Part shown: positions 1 through 8,850 of the stretch, in pieces
How the letters are laid out: each line of letters starts with the position of its first letter
Position numbering within the stretch: the stretch's first letter is position 1
Source of the DNA: an uncultured Flavobacteriales bacterium
GTDB taxonomy: Bacteria; Bacteroidota; Bacteroidia; Flavobacteriales_D; Parvicellaceae
Reading direction: 5' to 3'
Assembly: GCA_943787535.1 (NCBI GenBank)
Contig: CALSMU010000019.1
Coordinates: 1 to 64,000 of the forward strand
Length of the DNA: 64,000 nt
Position numbers and translations under genes: made by a program
Notes under the pieces: model-generated
What the model saw: the letters and a program-made list of their open reading frames with translations, nothing else
What the model was told of the DNA's origin: nothing
The model's database searches: none

Positions 1-1225
1 AATAAAAAGTGTATATCTCACTCTTTGCAACTTCTTGCACTCCTGTGTAGGCAGTAACCTGCCAAATATATGTTTTGCCTGGATCAGTTTCTTGGTCTAA
101 AAGAAACCCAGATCCATTTAACGAAGAAGTGGTAGGTAGGTTTTTCACGTACCAATCCGGATTTACGTCCATGGCGTCTTCCTTTTCCTGACCTTCGTTC
201 AACTCTTTTATAACAGCCATGTAATTATACTCCTGTCCTGGAACACCTAAATCACTAACATTCCAACCAAAAGACTTAGACTCAAACTTTCCGTATATGT
301 GCTCATCCTCAGGGGTTGTTATAGCCAGGTTGCCATCATGTGGATATCCATAAAAAAACCAGCACCATTCACTAAAACCATTGTTTCTATAAATATCTTT
401 TCCGTCTCCATCGACCGCTCTTACTCTATACACATATTGCTTTCCGGGAGTTAGCATTGATGTGGTATTAATACCAAAATCTATTTGGTTTTGAGTCTGA
501 TTAATAAAGTCGGACTCGTAGACTAGTAATGCATGGTTATTTGCAACAGCAAAATAAGGATCGCTACCTTCTTCTGTCACTTCATAAACCGATAATTGAT
601 AAAGGCTGTTCATTGCAACAAGCATTTGATCCGGGGATGCACTTCCAGCAATTTGCCATGAGAAATTGACAATCTGGGGATCTGAAGGAACTACGACTCC
701 CTCACATTCAGGCTGCAATGTTACAGGCGGCGGGTCAAAAAAGATAAATGCAGGAGCGCAAGAGGGCAAAGACAGAGGCACTCCAGAAACATAATCTAAG
801 ACTTCAATACAAAAATTATAAATTCCTTCCGGGAGCTTTCCGCTTTGGTTGAGGCTTGCGGCTGTAATGCCTTCTAAATCAACATTATTAACATCTAGAT
901 ATTGAGCAAATAGTGAGCCCTCTATAACTGAAGGTATACCTGAAGTTAGATTAATCGGATTCGAAGGAAGAAAGCTTTGTTTCGTTTTTATCCTAATTCC
1001 CTCACCTTCAATAGTCACTAATAATCGTACGTCCCAAGAAGGTTCATTTAAATCGTTCAAGGTAATTATTCCTTGCAGCGCATTTGATCCTATACTATAA
1101 TACTCATTCACATAAACTGGATGTGGTGCGTTCATTATTGTAACGGCAGAAACCGGCAGCTGCTGACTATTTCCGAAAAATGGGAGAAACAATATAAAGC
1201 CTAGTAAGTGATAAATTCTATTCAT
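1..1225 (-). CDS. Large secreted protein, N-terminal part (TANFOR-like), 3' end outside window
   Basis: An open minus-strand frame runs from ATG at 1223-1225 to the window edge without a stop (408 codons seen). The N-terminus is a signal peptide (MNRIYHLLGFILFLPFFGNS), so the product is exported. The following 200 residues contain DLNEPSWDVRLLVTIEG and, further on, LPEGIYNFCIEV; from memory these resemble the N-terminal TANFOR-type domain of very large Bacteroidota surface proteins, which I could not check. After that come fibronectin-III-like segments (for example NFSWQIAGSASP and KTYIWQVTAYTG). It starts 11 bp after the stop of the barrel-like gene at 1237-2898, so the two are probably co-transcribed and may act together at the cell surface. 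Length, C-terminus and any sorting signal cannot be judged. Confidence 0.75.
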   Translation of the reverse strand, partial: MNRIYHLLGFILFLPFFGNSQQLPVSAVTIMNAPHPVYVNEYYSIGSNALQGIITLNDLNEPSWDVRLLVTIEGEGIRIKTKQSFLPSNPINLTSGIPSVIEGSLFAQYLDVNNVDLEGITAASLNQSGKLPEGIYNFCIEVLDYVSGVPLSLPSCAPAFIFFDPPPVTLQPECEGVVVPSDPQIVNFSWQIAGSASPDQMLVAMNSLYQLSVYEVTEEGSDPYFAVANNHALLVYESDFINQTQNQIDFGINTTSMLTPGKQYVYRVRAVDGDGKDIYRNNGFSEWCWFFYGYPHDGNLAITTPEDEHIYGKFESKSFGWNVSDLGVPGQEYNYMAVIKELNEGQEKEDAMDVNPDWYVKNLPTTSSLNGSGFLLDQETDPGKTYIWQVTAYTGVQEVAKSEIYTFY

Positions 1226-1236
1226 ATTTTTACTCA

Positions 1237-2898
1237 TTAAAACGCGTAGTTATATCCAAGTGAAATAGTAGTCTCTTGCGTATCTGTAGTTGCGTTGTTT
1301 TTCCCAATGGTTGAAAAAATCAAATTAAATGTGTGGTGTCGGTTTAACTTAAATGTCCCCATACTTTTAACATTTAACACATAGCCGTTGTCCACGCCAC
1401 CTAAAAATGTTTTTAAAGCCGAAGCGCTTGCTGAGGCGCTTATTTTACCGCTTAAAAACCTCTTATTCAAACCTAAAGTCGGTCCTACCGACACAATATC
1501 ATATGTCTCAGTAATATTCTTTGAGGCGTTAATCGCAGAAACCACATTAAGACCCGACTTTAAATGCCCATATTGAAAACTAACACCTCCGTTATAAAGC
1601 GTTGTGTTATCTATTCCGTTGATTTTGGCATTTTGAAAATTACCTCTGATAGAGGCTGCAATTCTTCGAACATCATTTGCCTTTGCATACATGAGTTGAA
1701 GGTTTGCGTTTTTAGTAACCTGAGCATAGCGGTTTGTATCTAGCGAATTTACAATAGTCATATAACTTTGAGAATTAAAATTAGAAAAAGCACCGTTGAC
1801 CATAAAATTCTCGTTTATGTTGTAGTTTGCCGAGAAGGAAGATATTAATCGTAACATCTCTGACGCCTTGCTATCATCTAGGTTGTTTCGCTGAAAACCT
1901 GCACTTCCAGCCAAAGTTAACTTGTTTTTTAGCATTCTAAGCGATGTTTTTCCCTGAAGATCTTCAAAGTCATTGTTTAAATATACAGAACCCATTGTTT
2001 GGTATTCAGGATCGATTCGACGATAACCAAAACCTACCTTAAACTTCTTTTTATTGTATTCTAAATCAGCTTTTACAGCTTTTGAAAACGAACTAGAAGC
2101 ATTTGCGTGGAATAATGGCCCTATATTATTTAGGTAGGAAAACCCCTCAAGAACTGTTGGGTCCAACCTAAGGTCTTTGGTAAATGCACTCCAATCTATT
2201 TCCCCTTTAAAAGAGAGCTCTTTTGAGAGTTTTTGTTTTGTTGTTAAGCCAAAAATTAAATTCTCACCGGGCTTTATTGTTGCGTCGTTTGCAAAGGATG
2301 CAATAGACGCTTGATCATCTTTGGCTCTAAAAACAACAACTCCAACATTGTTTTTTGAGGACCCTATCTCAACCATTCCTCCCAAGCCCCATCGCTCGAA
2401 ACTAGGGGAGCCCACAACTTTTCCATCCGTATAGTATCCGTCTACGGCCCTAGCGAAACGTCCATAAAGCGCCTTCCCTCGTACAATTGAGTTTTTCGGA
2501 GCGATCTCAATACCTACTCCCAAAAACTGGTTTCCACTTAATGAAAAATCAGAAAACTTCAAAGACCTATAGCCTAAATGAGCTGTAATGCCCTTATACT
2601 TTGGACTGAGGCCATATTGATTAAAGGGTTGAGTAAAGTTTCTTTCTTGCTGATTCATGACAGCCGAAAAAGGAATGGAAACTTGACCAATTTTAATGTT
2701 AATATTTGCTCCTAACTGCCAAAAAAATGGATCCCTTTGAGAAAGACTTGTGTCATTAATCATGTAGGCTGTGCCGATGGATGAAAAGCCTCCGGATATT
2801 TTAACGTTCTCTTTAGCTTTTTTAAATAAAGACAAACTGTCCTGACAATAAAAAGAGGTAGATACAAATAAGAGAATTATGCTAAAATTGAACTTCAT
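1237..2898 (-). CDS. Probable outer-membrane beta-barrel protein, unknown function
   Basis: A 553-aa protein beginning MKFNFSIILLFVSTSFYCQ, a signal peptide ending before the D of DSLSLF. I start it at ATG 2896-2898; a longer reading would need a TTG three codons upstream. The rest alternates polar and hydrophobic residues in many short strands, with abundant Gly, Asn, Ser and aromatic residues, and ends in GYNYAF with a terminal Phe, as in outer-membrane barrels. No enzyme motif is visible. It directly precedes the TANFOR-like secreted protein at 1-1225, an arrangement suggesting a barrel and exported-partner pair. The barrel assignment is inferred from composition and the C-terminus, not from a recognised family. 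Confidence 0.7.
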   Translation of the reverse strand: MKFNFSIILLFVSTSFYCQDSLSLFKKAKENVKISGGFSSIGTAYMINDTSLSQRDPFFWQLGANINIKIGQVSIPFSAVMNQQERNFTQPFNQYGLSPKYKGITAHLGYRSLKFSDFSLSGNQFLGVGIEIAPKNSIVRGKALYGRFARAVDGYYTDGKVVGSPSFERWGLGGMVEIGSSKNNVGVVVFRAKDDQASIASFANDATIKPGENLIFGLTTKQKLSKELSFKGEIDWSAFTKDLRLDPTVLEGFSYLNNIGPLFHANASSSFSKAVKADLEYNKKKFKVGFGYRRIDPEYQTMGSVYLNNDFEDLQGKTSLRMLKNKLTLAGSAGFQRNNLDDSKASEMLRLISSFSANYNINENFMVNGAFSNFNSQSYMTIVNSLDTNRYAQVTKNANLQLMYAKANDVRRIAASIRGNFQNAKINGIDNTTLYNGGVSFQYGHLKSGLNVVSAINASKNITETYDIVSVGPTLGLNKRFLSGKISASASASALKTFLGGVDNGYVLNVKSMGTFKLNRHHTFNLIFSTIGKNNATTDTQETTISLGYNYAF

Positions 2899-3087
2899 GC
2901 GTGTCAAAATAATTTATAAATATACCTTTTTCTAGTGGTTAAAAAAAACGGTTTGACGAAACTGCTTATAATAAGGTTAAATACAGTTTACAAAGCCCTC
3001 TCAAACTAACTAAATCATTTGAAAACAAGAGACCCAAAGCTCCAGGCCATTGAAAAATACTGCTTCACTTTTTGGTAGGATAAAAAT

Positions 3088-5889
3088 TTACATCACAACG
3101 TTAATAATACGCTGCGGAACCACTATCACTTTTTTAGGGTCTTTACCGCTCAAATAATGTGCTGTTTTTTCATGTTCAAACAGTGCTTTTTCAACTTCCT
3201 CTTTTGACATTGTTACGGGTAATGATATTTTGAAACGCATTTTACCGTTAAAAGAAACGGGGTATTCAAAATCGCTTTCTATTAGGTGAACTGCTTCAAA
3301 TTTTGGCCAAGATGCAACGGTTACACTGGAGGAGTTTCCTAATAAAAACCATAATTCTTCTGCAATATGCGGCGCAAATGGGGAAACCAACACTACCAAG
3401 TCTGAAAGAATTGCTTTGTTATTACATTTTTGCGAACCTAATTCGTTAACCGCAATCATTAGGGTGCTAACCACCGTATTAAACGAATAGCGCGTTATGT
3501 CTTCGGTAACTTTTTTGATTGCTTGGTGTAGTGATTTTAAGTTCTCTTTTGTTGGCTCCTGTTTGGAAATAGTAAAGCTCTCTCCCTGATGAAAAAGGCG
3601 CCATAGTTTTTTTAGAAAGTTGTTTACTCCACTAATCCCTTGAACGTCCCATGGTTTTGCCTGCTCCAAAGGACCTAAAAACATTTCATAACAGCGAAGC
3701 GTGTCTGCTCCATATTTTTCAACCAATTCATCTGGCGTTTGAACATTGTATTTCGACTTTGACATTTTTTCTATTTCGGATCCGCAAATGTACTTTCCGC
3801 CTTCCAATACAAATTCTGCATCCGCAAATTCAGGTCTCCATTTTTTAAACTCACCAACGTTCAATTCATCATTTACCACATTTGATATGTCCGCATGCAG
3901 TCGCTGGGTTTTGTGTTCTTTCCTTAAGCCAAAAGAAACAAATTTATTTTCATCTTTAACCTTGTATACGAAACTTGACCTTCCTAAAATCATTCCTTGA
4001 TTAATCAACTTTTTGAAAGGTTCGTTAAAAGCAATATACCCCATGTCATACAAGAACTTTGTCCAAAAACGGGAATACAATAAGTGACCTGTTGCATGCT
4101 CTGCTCCGCCGATATATAAATCAACTTGATTCCAATAGTCTGCTTTTTCTTTACTTACAAATTCTCCTAAGTTATTTGGGTCCATATACCGTAAAAAGTA
4201 CCATGAAGAACCTGCCCACCCGGGCATAGTATTGTGTTCCATTCTATCTCCCTCAAACACATCCCATGCAGATTTTTCTGCTCTAGCTAATGGAGGCTCA
4301 CCTTCCTCCGTAGGTAAGTATTTATCCACTTCAGGAAGCGTAACGGGTAGCTTTTCGTCGGAAATTAAGTAAGGGGTTTCACCTTTGTAGTATATTGGAA
4401 ATGGCTCCCCCCAATATCGTTGCCGCGAGAAAATAGCATCGCGCAACCTATATAGCGTTTTACCTTTTCCAAAGCCTTTTGCTTCGAAGGCTTCAATCGC
4501 TTTTACAATACTTTGTTTGACGGATAAGTTGTTTAAAAAGTCGGAGTTTGCTAATACAGCGTCTTTGTCTGTATAAGCCGCTTCAGAAATATCTTTCCCA
4601 TCAAATATATTTGGTATGTCTATTCCGAAGTGCTTTGCAAAATCGTAATCGCGCTGATCTCCGGCTGGAACTGCCATAACCGCTCCCGTACCATAAGAAG
4701 CCAAAACATATTCTCCAATCCAAATTTGCACTTTTTCTCCCGTAAAAGGGTGCAAAGCATAAGCTCCAGTAAACTGACCTGTTATGTCTTTTACGTTTGC
4801 TTGCCTGTCTCTTTCTGTTTTGGCAGCAGCTTTGGTTTTGTATTCAGCTATTGCCGCTTTATTATCATCTGTAGTAATTTGATCAACCAATTCGTGTTCT
4901 GGGGCCAAAACCATAAATGTAACACCGAAAATTGTATCAGGTCGAGTTGTAAATACCTCGATTTTATCATCTCGTCCTTCTAAAGTAAACTGTACCGAAG
5001 CCCCTTGAGATTTTCCAATCCAATTACGCTGTTGCTCTTTTAACGAGTCGGAAAAGTCGACTTCATTCAACCCCTTCAATAACCTCTCTGCATAGGCAGA
5101 AATACGCATGCTCCATTGCCGCATTAATTTTTGCTCAACCGGATGTCCGCCACGCTCAGAAACTCCATCTTTAATTTCATCATTTGCTAATACCGTTCCC
5201 AGCATAGGGCACCAGTTTACCCACGAGTCTGCTAAGAAGGTTAGCCGATAATTCATCAACATTTTGCGCTGCGTTGAATCGTCCCAACTGTTCCAATCTT
5301 CAGCAGAAAAAATAGGGGACTCATCACAAACGGCGTTTACATTTGAATTTCCTTCTTTTGCAAAAACATTGGTAAGTGTTGTAATGTTTTCTGCTTTGTC
5401 CGTGTTTTTGTTGTACCAAGAATTAAATATTTGCTTAAAAATCCATTGCGTCCATTTATAATATTCTGGACTTGAGGTACGCACTTCCCTGTCCCAATCG
5501 AAAGCGAACCCCATAATATCAAGTTGCTTTCTGTAGCCATCAATTGCATTTCCTTGTTTGTCAACTCCTCCATCAATGTTCACTTTTGTAGTTACTGCTG
5601 GGTGCTGGCCTGTTTGAATTGCATATTGTTCTGCAGGCAACCCAAAAGAATCATATCCCATTGGATGCAAAACGTTAAAACCTACATTCCTTTTGTAACG
5701 AGCATATATATCAGAGGCTATGTATCCAAGCGGATGTCCAACATGCAGTCCTGCTCCAGATGGATAGGGAAACATATCTAAAACATAAAACTTCTCTTTA
5801 GAGGAATCTTCTGTTGCTTTATAGGTCTTGTTTTTGCGCCAATCTTTTTGCCATTTTTCTTCAATGGCTTTATGGTTATATTCACTCAT
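3088..5889 (-). CDS. leuS: Leucine--tRNA ligase
   Basis: Class I aminoacyl-tRNA synthetase that charges tRNA-Leu with leucine in the cytoplasm. The 933-aa product has the HIGH-type signature HVGH at residues 49-52 (in PSGAGLHVGHPLGY) and the KMSKS loop at residues 708-712 (EKMSKSKYN). The CP1 editing domain lies between them, with TTRPDTIFGVTFMVLAPEHE as its threonine-rich editing motif. Length is somewhat above the roughly 860 residues of the Escherichia coli enzyme, as I recall for Bacteroidota. The gene stands alone: about 190 bp separate it from the next minus-strand gene and 66 bp from the small gene upstream. Confidence 0.97.
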   Translation of the reverse strand: MSEYNHKAIEEKWQKDWRKNKTYKATEDSSKEKFYVLDMFPYPSGAGLHVGHPLGYIASDIYARYKRNVGFNVLHPMGYDSFGLPAEQYAIQTGQHPAVTTKVNIDGGVDKQGNAIDGYRKQLDIMGFAFDWDREVRTSSPEYYKWTQWIFKQIFNSWYNKNTDKAENITTLTNVFAKEGNSNVNAVCDESPIFSAEDWNSWDDSTQRKMLMNYRLTFLADSWVNWCPMLGTVLANDEIKDGVSERGGHPVEQKLMRQWSMRISAYAERLLKGLNEVDFSDSLKEQQRNWIGKSQGASVQFTLEGRDDKIEVFTTRPDTIFGVTFMVLAPEHELVDQITTDDNKAAIAEYKTKAAAKTERDRQANVKDITGQFTGAYALHPFTGEKVQIWIGEYVLASYGTGAVMAVPAGDQRDYDFAKHFGIDIPNIFDGKDISEAAYTDKDAVLANSDFLNNLSVKQSIVKAIEAFEAKGFGKGKTLYRLRDAIFSRQRYWGEPFPIYYKGETPYLISDEKLPVTLPEVDKYLPTEEGEPPLARAEKSAWDVFEGDRMEHNTMPGWAGSSWYFLRYMDPNNLGEFVSKEKADYWNQVDLYIGGAEHATGHLLYSRFWTKFLYDMGYIAFNEPFKKLINQGMILGRSSFVYKVKDENKFVSFGLRKEHKTQRLHADISNVVNDELNVGEFKKWRPEFADAEFVLEGGKYICGSEIEKMSKSKYNVQTPDELVEKYGADTLRCYEMFLGPLEQAKPWDVQGISGVNNFLKKLWRLFHQGESFTISKQEPTKENLKSLHQAIKKVTEDITRYSFNTVVSTLMIAVNELGSQKCNNKAILSDLVVLVSPFAPHIAEELWFLLGNSSSVTVASWPKFEAVHLIESDFEYPVSFNGKMRFKISLPVTMSKEEVEKALFEHEKTAHYLSGKDPKKVIVVPQRIINVVM

Positions 5890-5955
5890 ACTTTCAATGT
5901 TTGAAGCTGCGAAAGTACGTAGTTTGTATGTAAGAAGGAAATTTTAATTCTCCGC

Positions 5956-6201
5956 TTATTTAGCAGCTTTCTTATCTATTTGCGCAACAATCTTTGCTAA
6001 GGGTTTCTGGAGCATGTCGCCATCTTCTGAAACTAAATTTCCATTTACCGCAAACCTTTCAGGATCTCCTTTTGAGTTTATTTGATCTATAACTCCGATG
6101 CTTTTGAATTTGAAAGCCTTATTTCGAATTACAAGAGTGCTGCCTAATAGTCCTTTTGCTTTTTCTATAAGTGTATCTAGTTGGTTTGGTTTAAGGCTCA
6201 T
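5956..6201 (-). CDS. Small conserved-looking hypothetical protein (81 aa)
   Basis: Starts at ATG 6199-6201 and encodes 81 residues with no signal peptide or membrane segment, so probably cytoplasmic. Visible pieces are an N-terminal amphipathic helix (residues 4-20), a central beta-rich section (STLVIRNKAFKFKSIGVID) and a Lys/Ala-rich C-terminus. The composition and clean frame look like a real gene, but I do not recognise the family. It lies 66 bp upstream of leuS on the same strand, and a terminator on its upstream side separates it from the T9SS fragment. Confidence 0.55.
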   Translation of the reverse strand: MSLKPNQLDTLIEKAKGLLGSTLVIRNKAFKFKSIGVIDQINSKGDPERFAVNGNLVSEDGDMLQKPLAKIVAQIDKKAAK

Positions 6202-6250
6202 GTTCTTTTTGAATTTTAGCGCAATGTAGTTATAAAATTGTTTTTAATGA

Positions 6251-6282
6251 ATATAAAAAGGGAGCTCAAATTTAGCTCCCTT
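6251..6282 (-). terminator. Rho-independent terminator downstream of the T9SS fragment
   Basis: A perfect 9-bp inverted repeat, AAGGGAGCT/AGCTCCCTT at 6258-6266 and 6274-6282 with a 7-base loop, is followed on the minus strand by TTTTT. It sits 21 bases past the stop of the T9SS sorting-domain fragment and would end its transcript before the next minus-strand gene. Confidence 0.75.
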
Positions 6283-6302
6283 AAATTTTGTCTATGTGTT
6301 AT

Positions 6303-6581
6303 TTATTTCGAAACAACCAATTTAGTTACAGAAACAGTATCGTTTGAAACAAGAACAACCGAGTATACGCCATTTGCAATTGCATTCAATTCAATATTTG
6401 TTTTATTCGAATTGATTCTTTGAGAATGCACCCTCTTTCCGTTTAGGTCAAGGATTGACAATTCAACATTTGAGTGATGTCCATAAGTTTCAACTATAAA
6501 TGCTCCAGTTGAGGGATTTGGATAAACAGAGAATTTCACTGCTTCAATGACTGCTGGTTCTTTGATTTTGACTAAGCAAAG
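6303..6581 (-). pseudogene. Orphan T9SS type A sorting domain (3' remnant of a secreted-protein gene)
   Basis: The frame encodes only a T9SS C-terminal sorting domain: VKFSVYPNPSTGAFIVETYG at the start, then a Gly-Val-Tyr motif (NGVYSVVLVSND), then the terminal VTKLVVSK. There is no ATG; the only usable start for the short version is GTG at 6537-6539. The frame stays open upstream to a stop at 6582-6584 and reads LCLVKIKEPAVIEA, like the linker that precedes such domains. There is no signal peptide, so the peptide could not be exported. I read it as the surviving 3' end of a deleted or decayed gene, still followed by its own terminator. An alternative is a sequencing or assembly gap. Confidence 0.7.
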
Positions 6582-6748
6582 TTACTTAATTCATCTAAAG
6601 TAGATAACCGCATGAAAATGCATTTCTTTCATCATCGGTTTATGTCTTTTGGTCGATATTTTTGCTTTTTTACCCTTTTTCCATTGAAAATCGATTATTA
6701 TTGCCTACCTTAAGACAGCTAATAATTTAAAATTCAACACTTATATAT

Positions 6749-7426
6749 ATGAAAAATTTTACACTTTTATTTTCTGCTTTGTTATTAACCGCTTTTAGTT
6801 GGCAGGCGAATGCGCAAGGAGATTGCTTTTCCAGCGGCACTTATGATTATGATAATAACGAAGATTTTACTAATGCTGTTGGCTTTATTGCCAATGCGCC
6901 TGGAGATTACATCACTTTAACGTTTACTGGCGGAATAACTGAGTCTTGTTGTGATACTTGGTTTATCATGGATGCTGCCGATGGCACGGGAAATGTAATT
7001 GCAACGGGCGCGGGCAGTATTGTTGGAACATACGAGTCAACTACTGGAGAAATTTCTTTTTTCGTTGATTCTGATGGGTCTTGGTCTCCAGTTAGTGGTG
7101 GCGGTACTGCAGGCACAACTTGGGATACTTTTGTCTATAGTTTGTCTTGTAGCCCTCCTGCTTCTTGTCCAGACCCGTCTGCAGGAACTGCAACTAACAT
7201 TACTAGTTCATCTGCTGATTTAGGATGGACAGCTGGCGGAACAGAAACAATGTGGGACTTAGAATACGGAGTAGCTCCTTATGTCCCTACAGGAACACCA
7301 ACAGTATCTGGTGTAACTAACCCTTATAATTATTCAGGCTTAACCGCAAATACTACTTACGAGTTTTACGTGAGAGCTGATTGTGGGGGAGCTAACGGAA
7401 CAAGTGCATTGGGCTGGTCCTTATAG
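6749..7426 (+). CDS. Giant T9SS surface protein, N-terminal segment (frameshifted gene)
   Basis: First of three segments of one gene spanning 6749-11427. It starts at ATG 6749 with a signal peptide (MKNFTLLFSALLLTAFSWQANAQ). Residues 24-140 form a CUB-like beta domain with paired Cys (SCCDTWFIMDAADG); residues 148-225 are an FN3 domain (SADLGWTAGGTETMWDLEYG). The frame is lost near 7410, where this copy reads gcattgggc while the next copy reads gcatgggc: one extra T. The protein then ends after SALGWSL instead of continuing SAWAGPYSFF. As it stands this fragment would be exported without a sorting domain. The insertion may be real or a consensus error in a repeat. Confidence 0.8.
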   Translation: MKNFTLLFSALLLTAFSWQANAQGDCFSSGTYDYDNNEDFTNAVGFIANAPGDYITLTFTGGITESCCDTWFIMDAADGTGNVIATGAGSIVGTYESTTGEISFFVDSDGSWSPVSGGGTAGTTWDTFVYSLSCSPPASCPDPSAGTATNITSSSADLGWTAGGTETMWDLEYGVAPYVPTGTPTVSGVTNPYNYSGLTANTTYEFYVRADCGGANGTSALGWSL

Positions 7427-8850
7427 CTTTTTTACAGGGTATTGCACACCAAACCCTTCCAGCGTTGATAATGATGGTATTACTAATGTAACAATAGGCA
7501 CCATTAATAATACTACAACTACAGAGCTTGGGAATTATGGAGATTATACAGCTCTAGTAACAGATGTTCAGCAATCTATATCAGTAGATTTGTCTGTTAC
7601 CGTTACTTACAATAACTATAATGTTTTCGCATGGATTGACTGGAATAATGACTTAGACTTTGATGATGCTGGAGAAACATATTATGTTGGGGAATTTGCA
7701 ACCACTGGTGTTGTTTCTATTCCTGTTCCAGCTGCGGCTAGTTTAGGTAATCATAGACTAAGAATAGGTGGTGCCGATAGTGGATTAGGGTCTACAATCC
7801 CTTCTGACCCTTGTTATACTGGATCGTGGGGCGCTTTTGAGGATTACACCTTAAATGTAACTCCTCCACCTGCTTGTGTTCCTCCTTCGTCATTAACAGC
7901 ATCTAACATTACTAGTTCATCTGCTGATTTAGGATGGACAGCTGGCGGAACAGAAACAATGTGGGACTTAGAATACGGAGTAGCTCCTTATGTCCCTACA
8001 GGAACACCAACAGTATCTGGTGTAACTAACCCTTATAATTATTCAGGATTAACCGCAAACACTACTTACGAATTTTATGTAAGAGCTGATTGTGGAGGGA
8101 GCTAATGGAACAAGTGCATGGGCTGGGCCTTATAGCTTTTTTACAGGGTATTGCACACCAAACCCTTCCAGCGTTGATAATGATGGTATTACTAATGTAA
8201 CAATAGGCACCATTAATAATACTACAACTACAGAGCTTGGGAATTATGGAGATTATACAGCTCTAGTAACAGATGTTCAGCAATCTATATCAGTAGATTT
8301 GTCTGTTACCGTTACTTACAATAACTATAATGTTTTCGCATGGATTGACTGGAATAATGACTTAGACTTTGATGATGCTGGAGAAACATATTATGTTGGG
8401 GAATTTGCAACCACTGGTGTTGTTTCTATTCCTGTTCCAGCTGCGGCTAGTTTAGGTAATCATAGACTAAGAATAGGTGGTGCCGATAGTGGATTAGGGT
8501 CTACAATCCCTTCTGACCCTTGTTATACTGGATCGTGGGGCGCTTTTGAGGATTACACCTTAAATGTAACTCCTCCACCTGCTTGTGTTCCTCCTTCGTC
8601 ATTAACAGCATCTAACATTACTAGTTCATCTGCTGATTTAGGATGGACAGCAGGCGGAACAGAAACAATGTGGGACTTAGAATACGGAGTAGCTCCTTAT
8701 GTCCCTACAGGAACACCAACAGTATCTGGTGTAACTAACCCTTATAATTATTCAGGATTAACCGCAAACACTACTTACGAATTTTATGTAAGAGCTGATT
8801 GTGGAGGGACTAATGGTGTAAGTGCATGGGTTGGGCCTTATAGCTTTACA
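7194..8850 (+). repeat. Tandem repeat of 709-bp FN3-GEVED units (two full, one partial)
   Basis: The string actagttcatctgctgattt begins at 7202, 7911 and 8620, giving a period of exactly 709 bases twice. The GEVED parts of units 1 and 2 (about 7430-7900 and 8139-8609) look identical by eye; the third FN3 differs from the second by a few bases until about 8850. Because 709 is one more than 708 (236 codons), each full unit shifts the frame by +1, through one inserted base in each unit at different nearby positions. This indicates a very recent duplication or gene conversion. Confidence 0.9.
7383..8105 (+). CDS. Giant T9SS surface protein, middle segment (GEVED + FN3)
   Basis: Second segment of the interrupted gene, in the next frame; true coding sense begins at the frameshift near 7410, not at an initiation site. 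It encodes a GEVED-type domain (YCTPNPSSVDNDG, then FAWIDWNNDLDFDDAGETYY, ending WGAFEDYTLNV) followed by a second FN3 domain almost identical to the first. The frame is broken again near 8098: this copy reads tgtggagggagctaat where the first reads tgtgggggagctaac, giving one extra base and a TAA stop at 8103-8105. There is no signal peptide or start of its own, so it is not an independent gene. Confidence 0.75.
   Translation: MGELTEQVHWAGPYSFFTGYCTPNPSSVDNDGITNVTIGTINNTTTTELGNYGDYTALVTDVQQSISVDLSVTVTYNNYNVFAWIDWNNDLDFDDAGETYYVGEFATTGVVSIPVPAAASLGNHRLRIGGADSGLGSTIPSDPCYTGSWGAFEDYTLNVTPPPACVPPSSLTASNITSSSADLGWTAGGTETMWDLEYGVAPYVPTGTPTVSGVTNPYNYSGLTANTTYEFYVRADCGGS

Noticed and set aside
4630..4983. 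Plus-strand 117-codon frame inside leuS
   Set aside because: Antisense to the LeuRS editing domain; Ser/Cys/Ile-rich composition without start context.
7194..8850. CRISPR-like repeat array
   Set aside because: The repeat unit is 709 bp of coding sequence (FN3 and GEVED domains), not short repeats with unique spacers.
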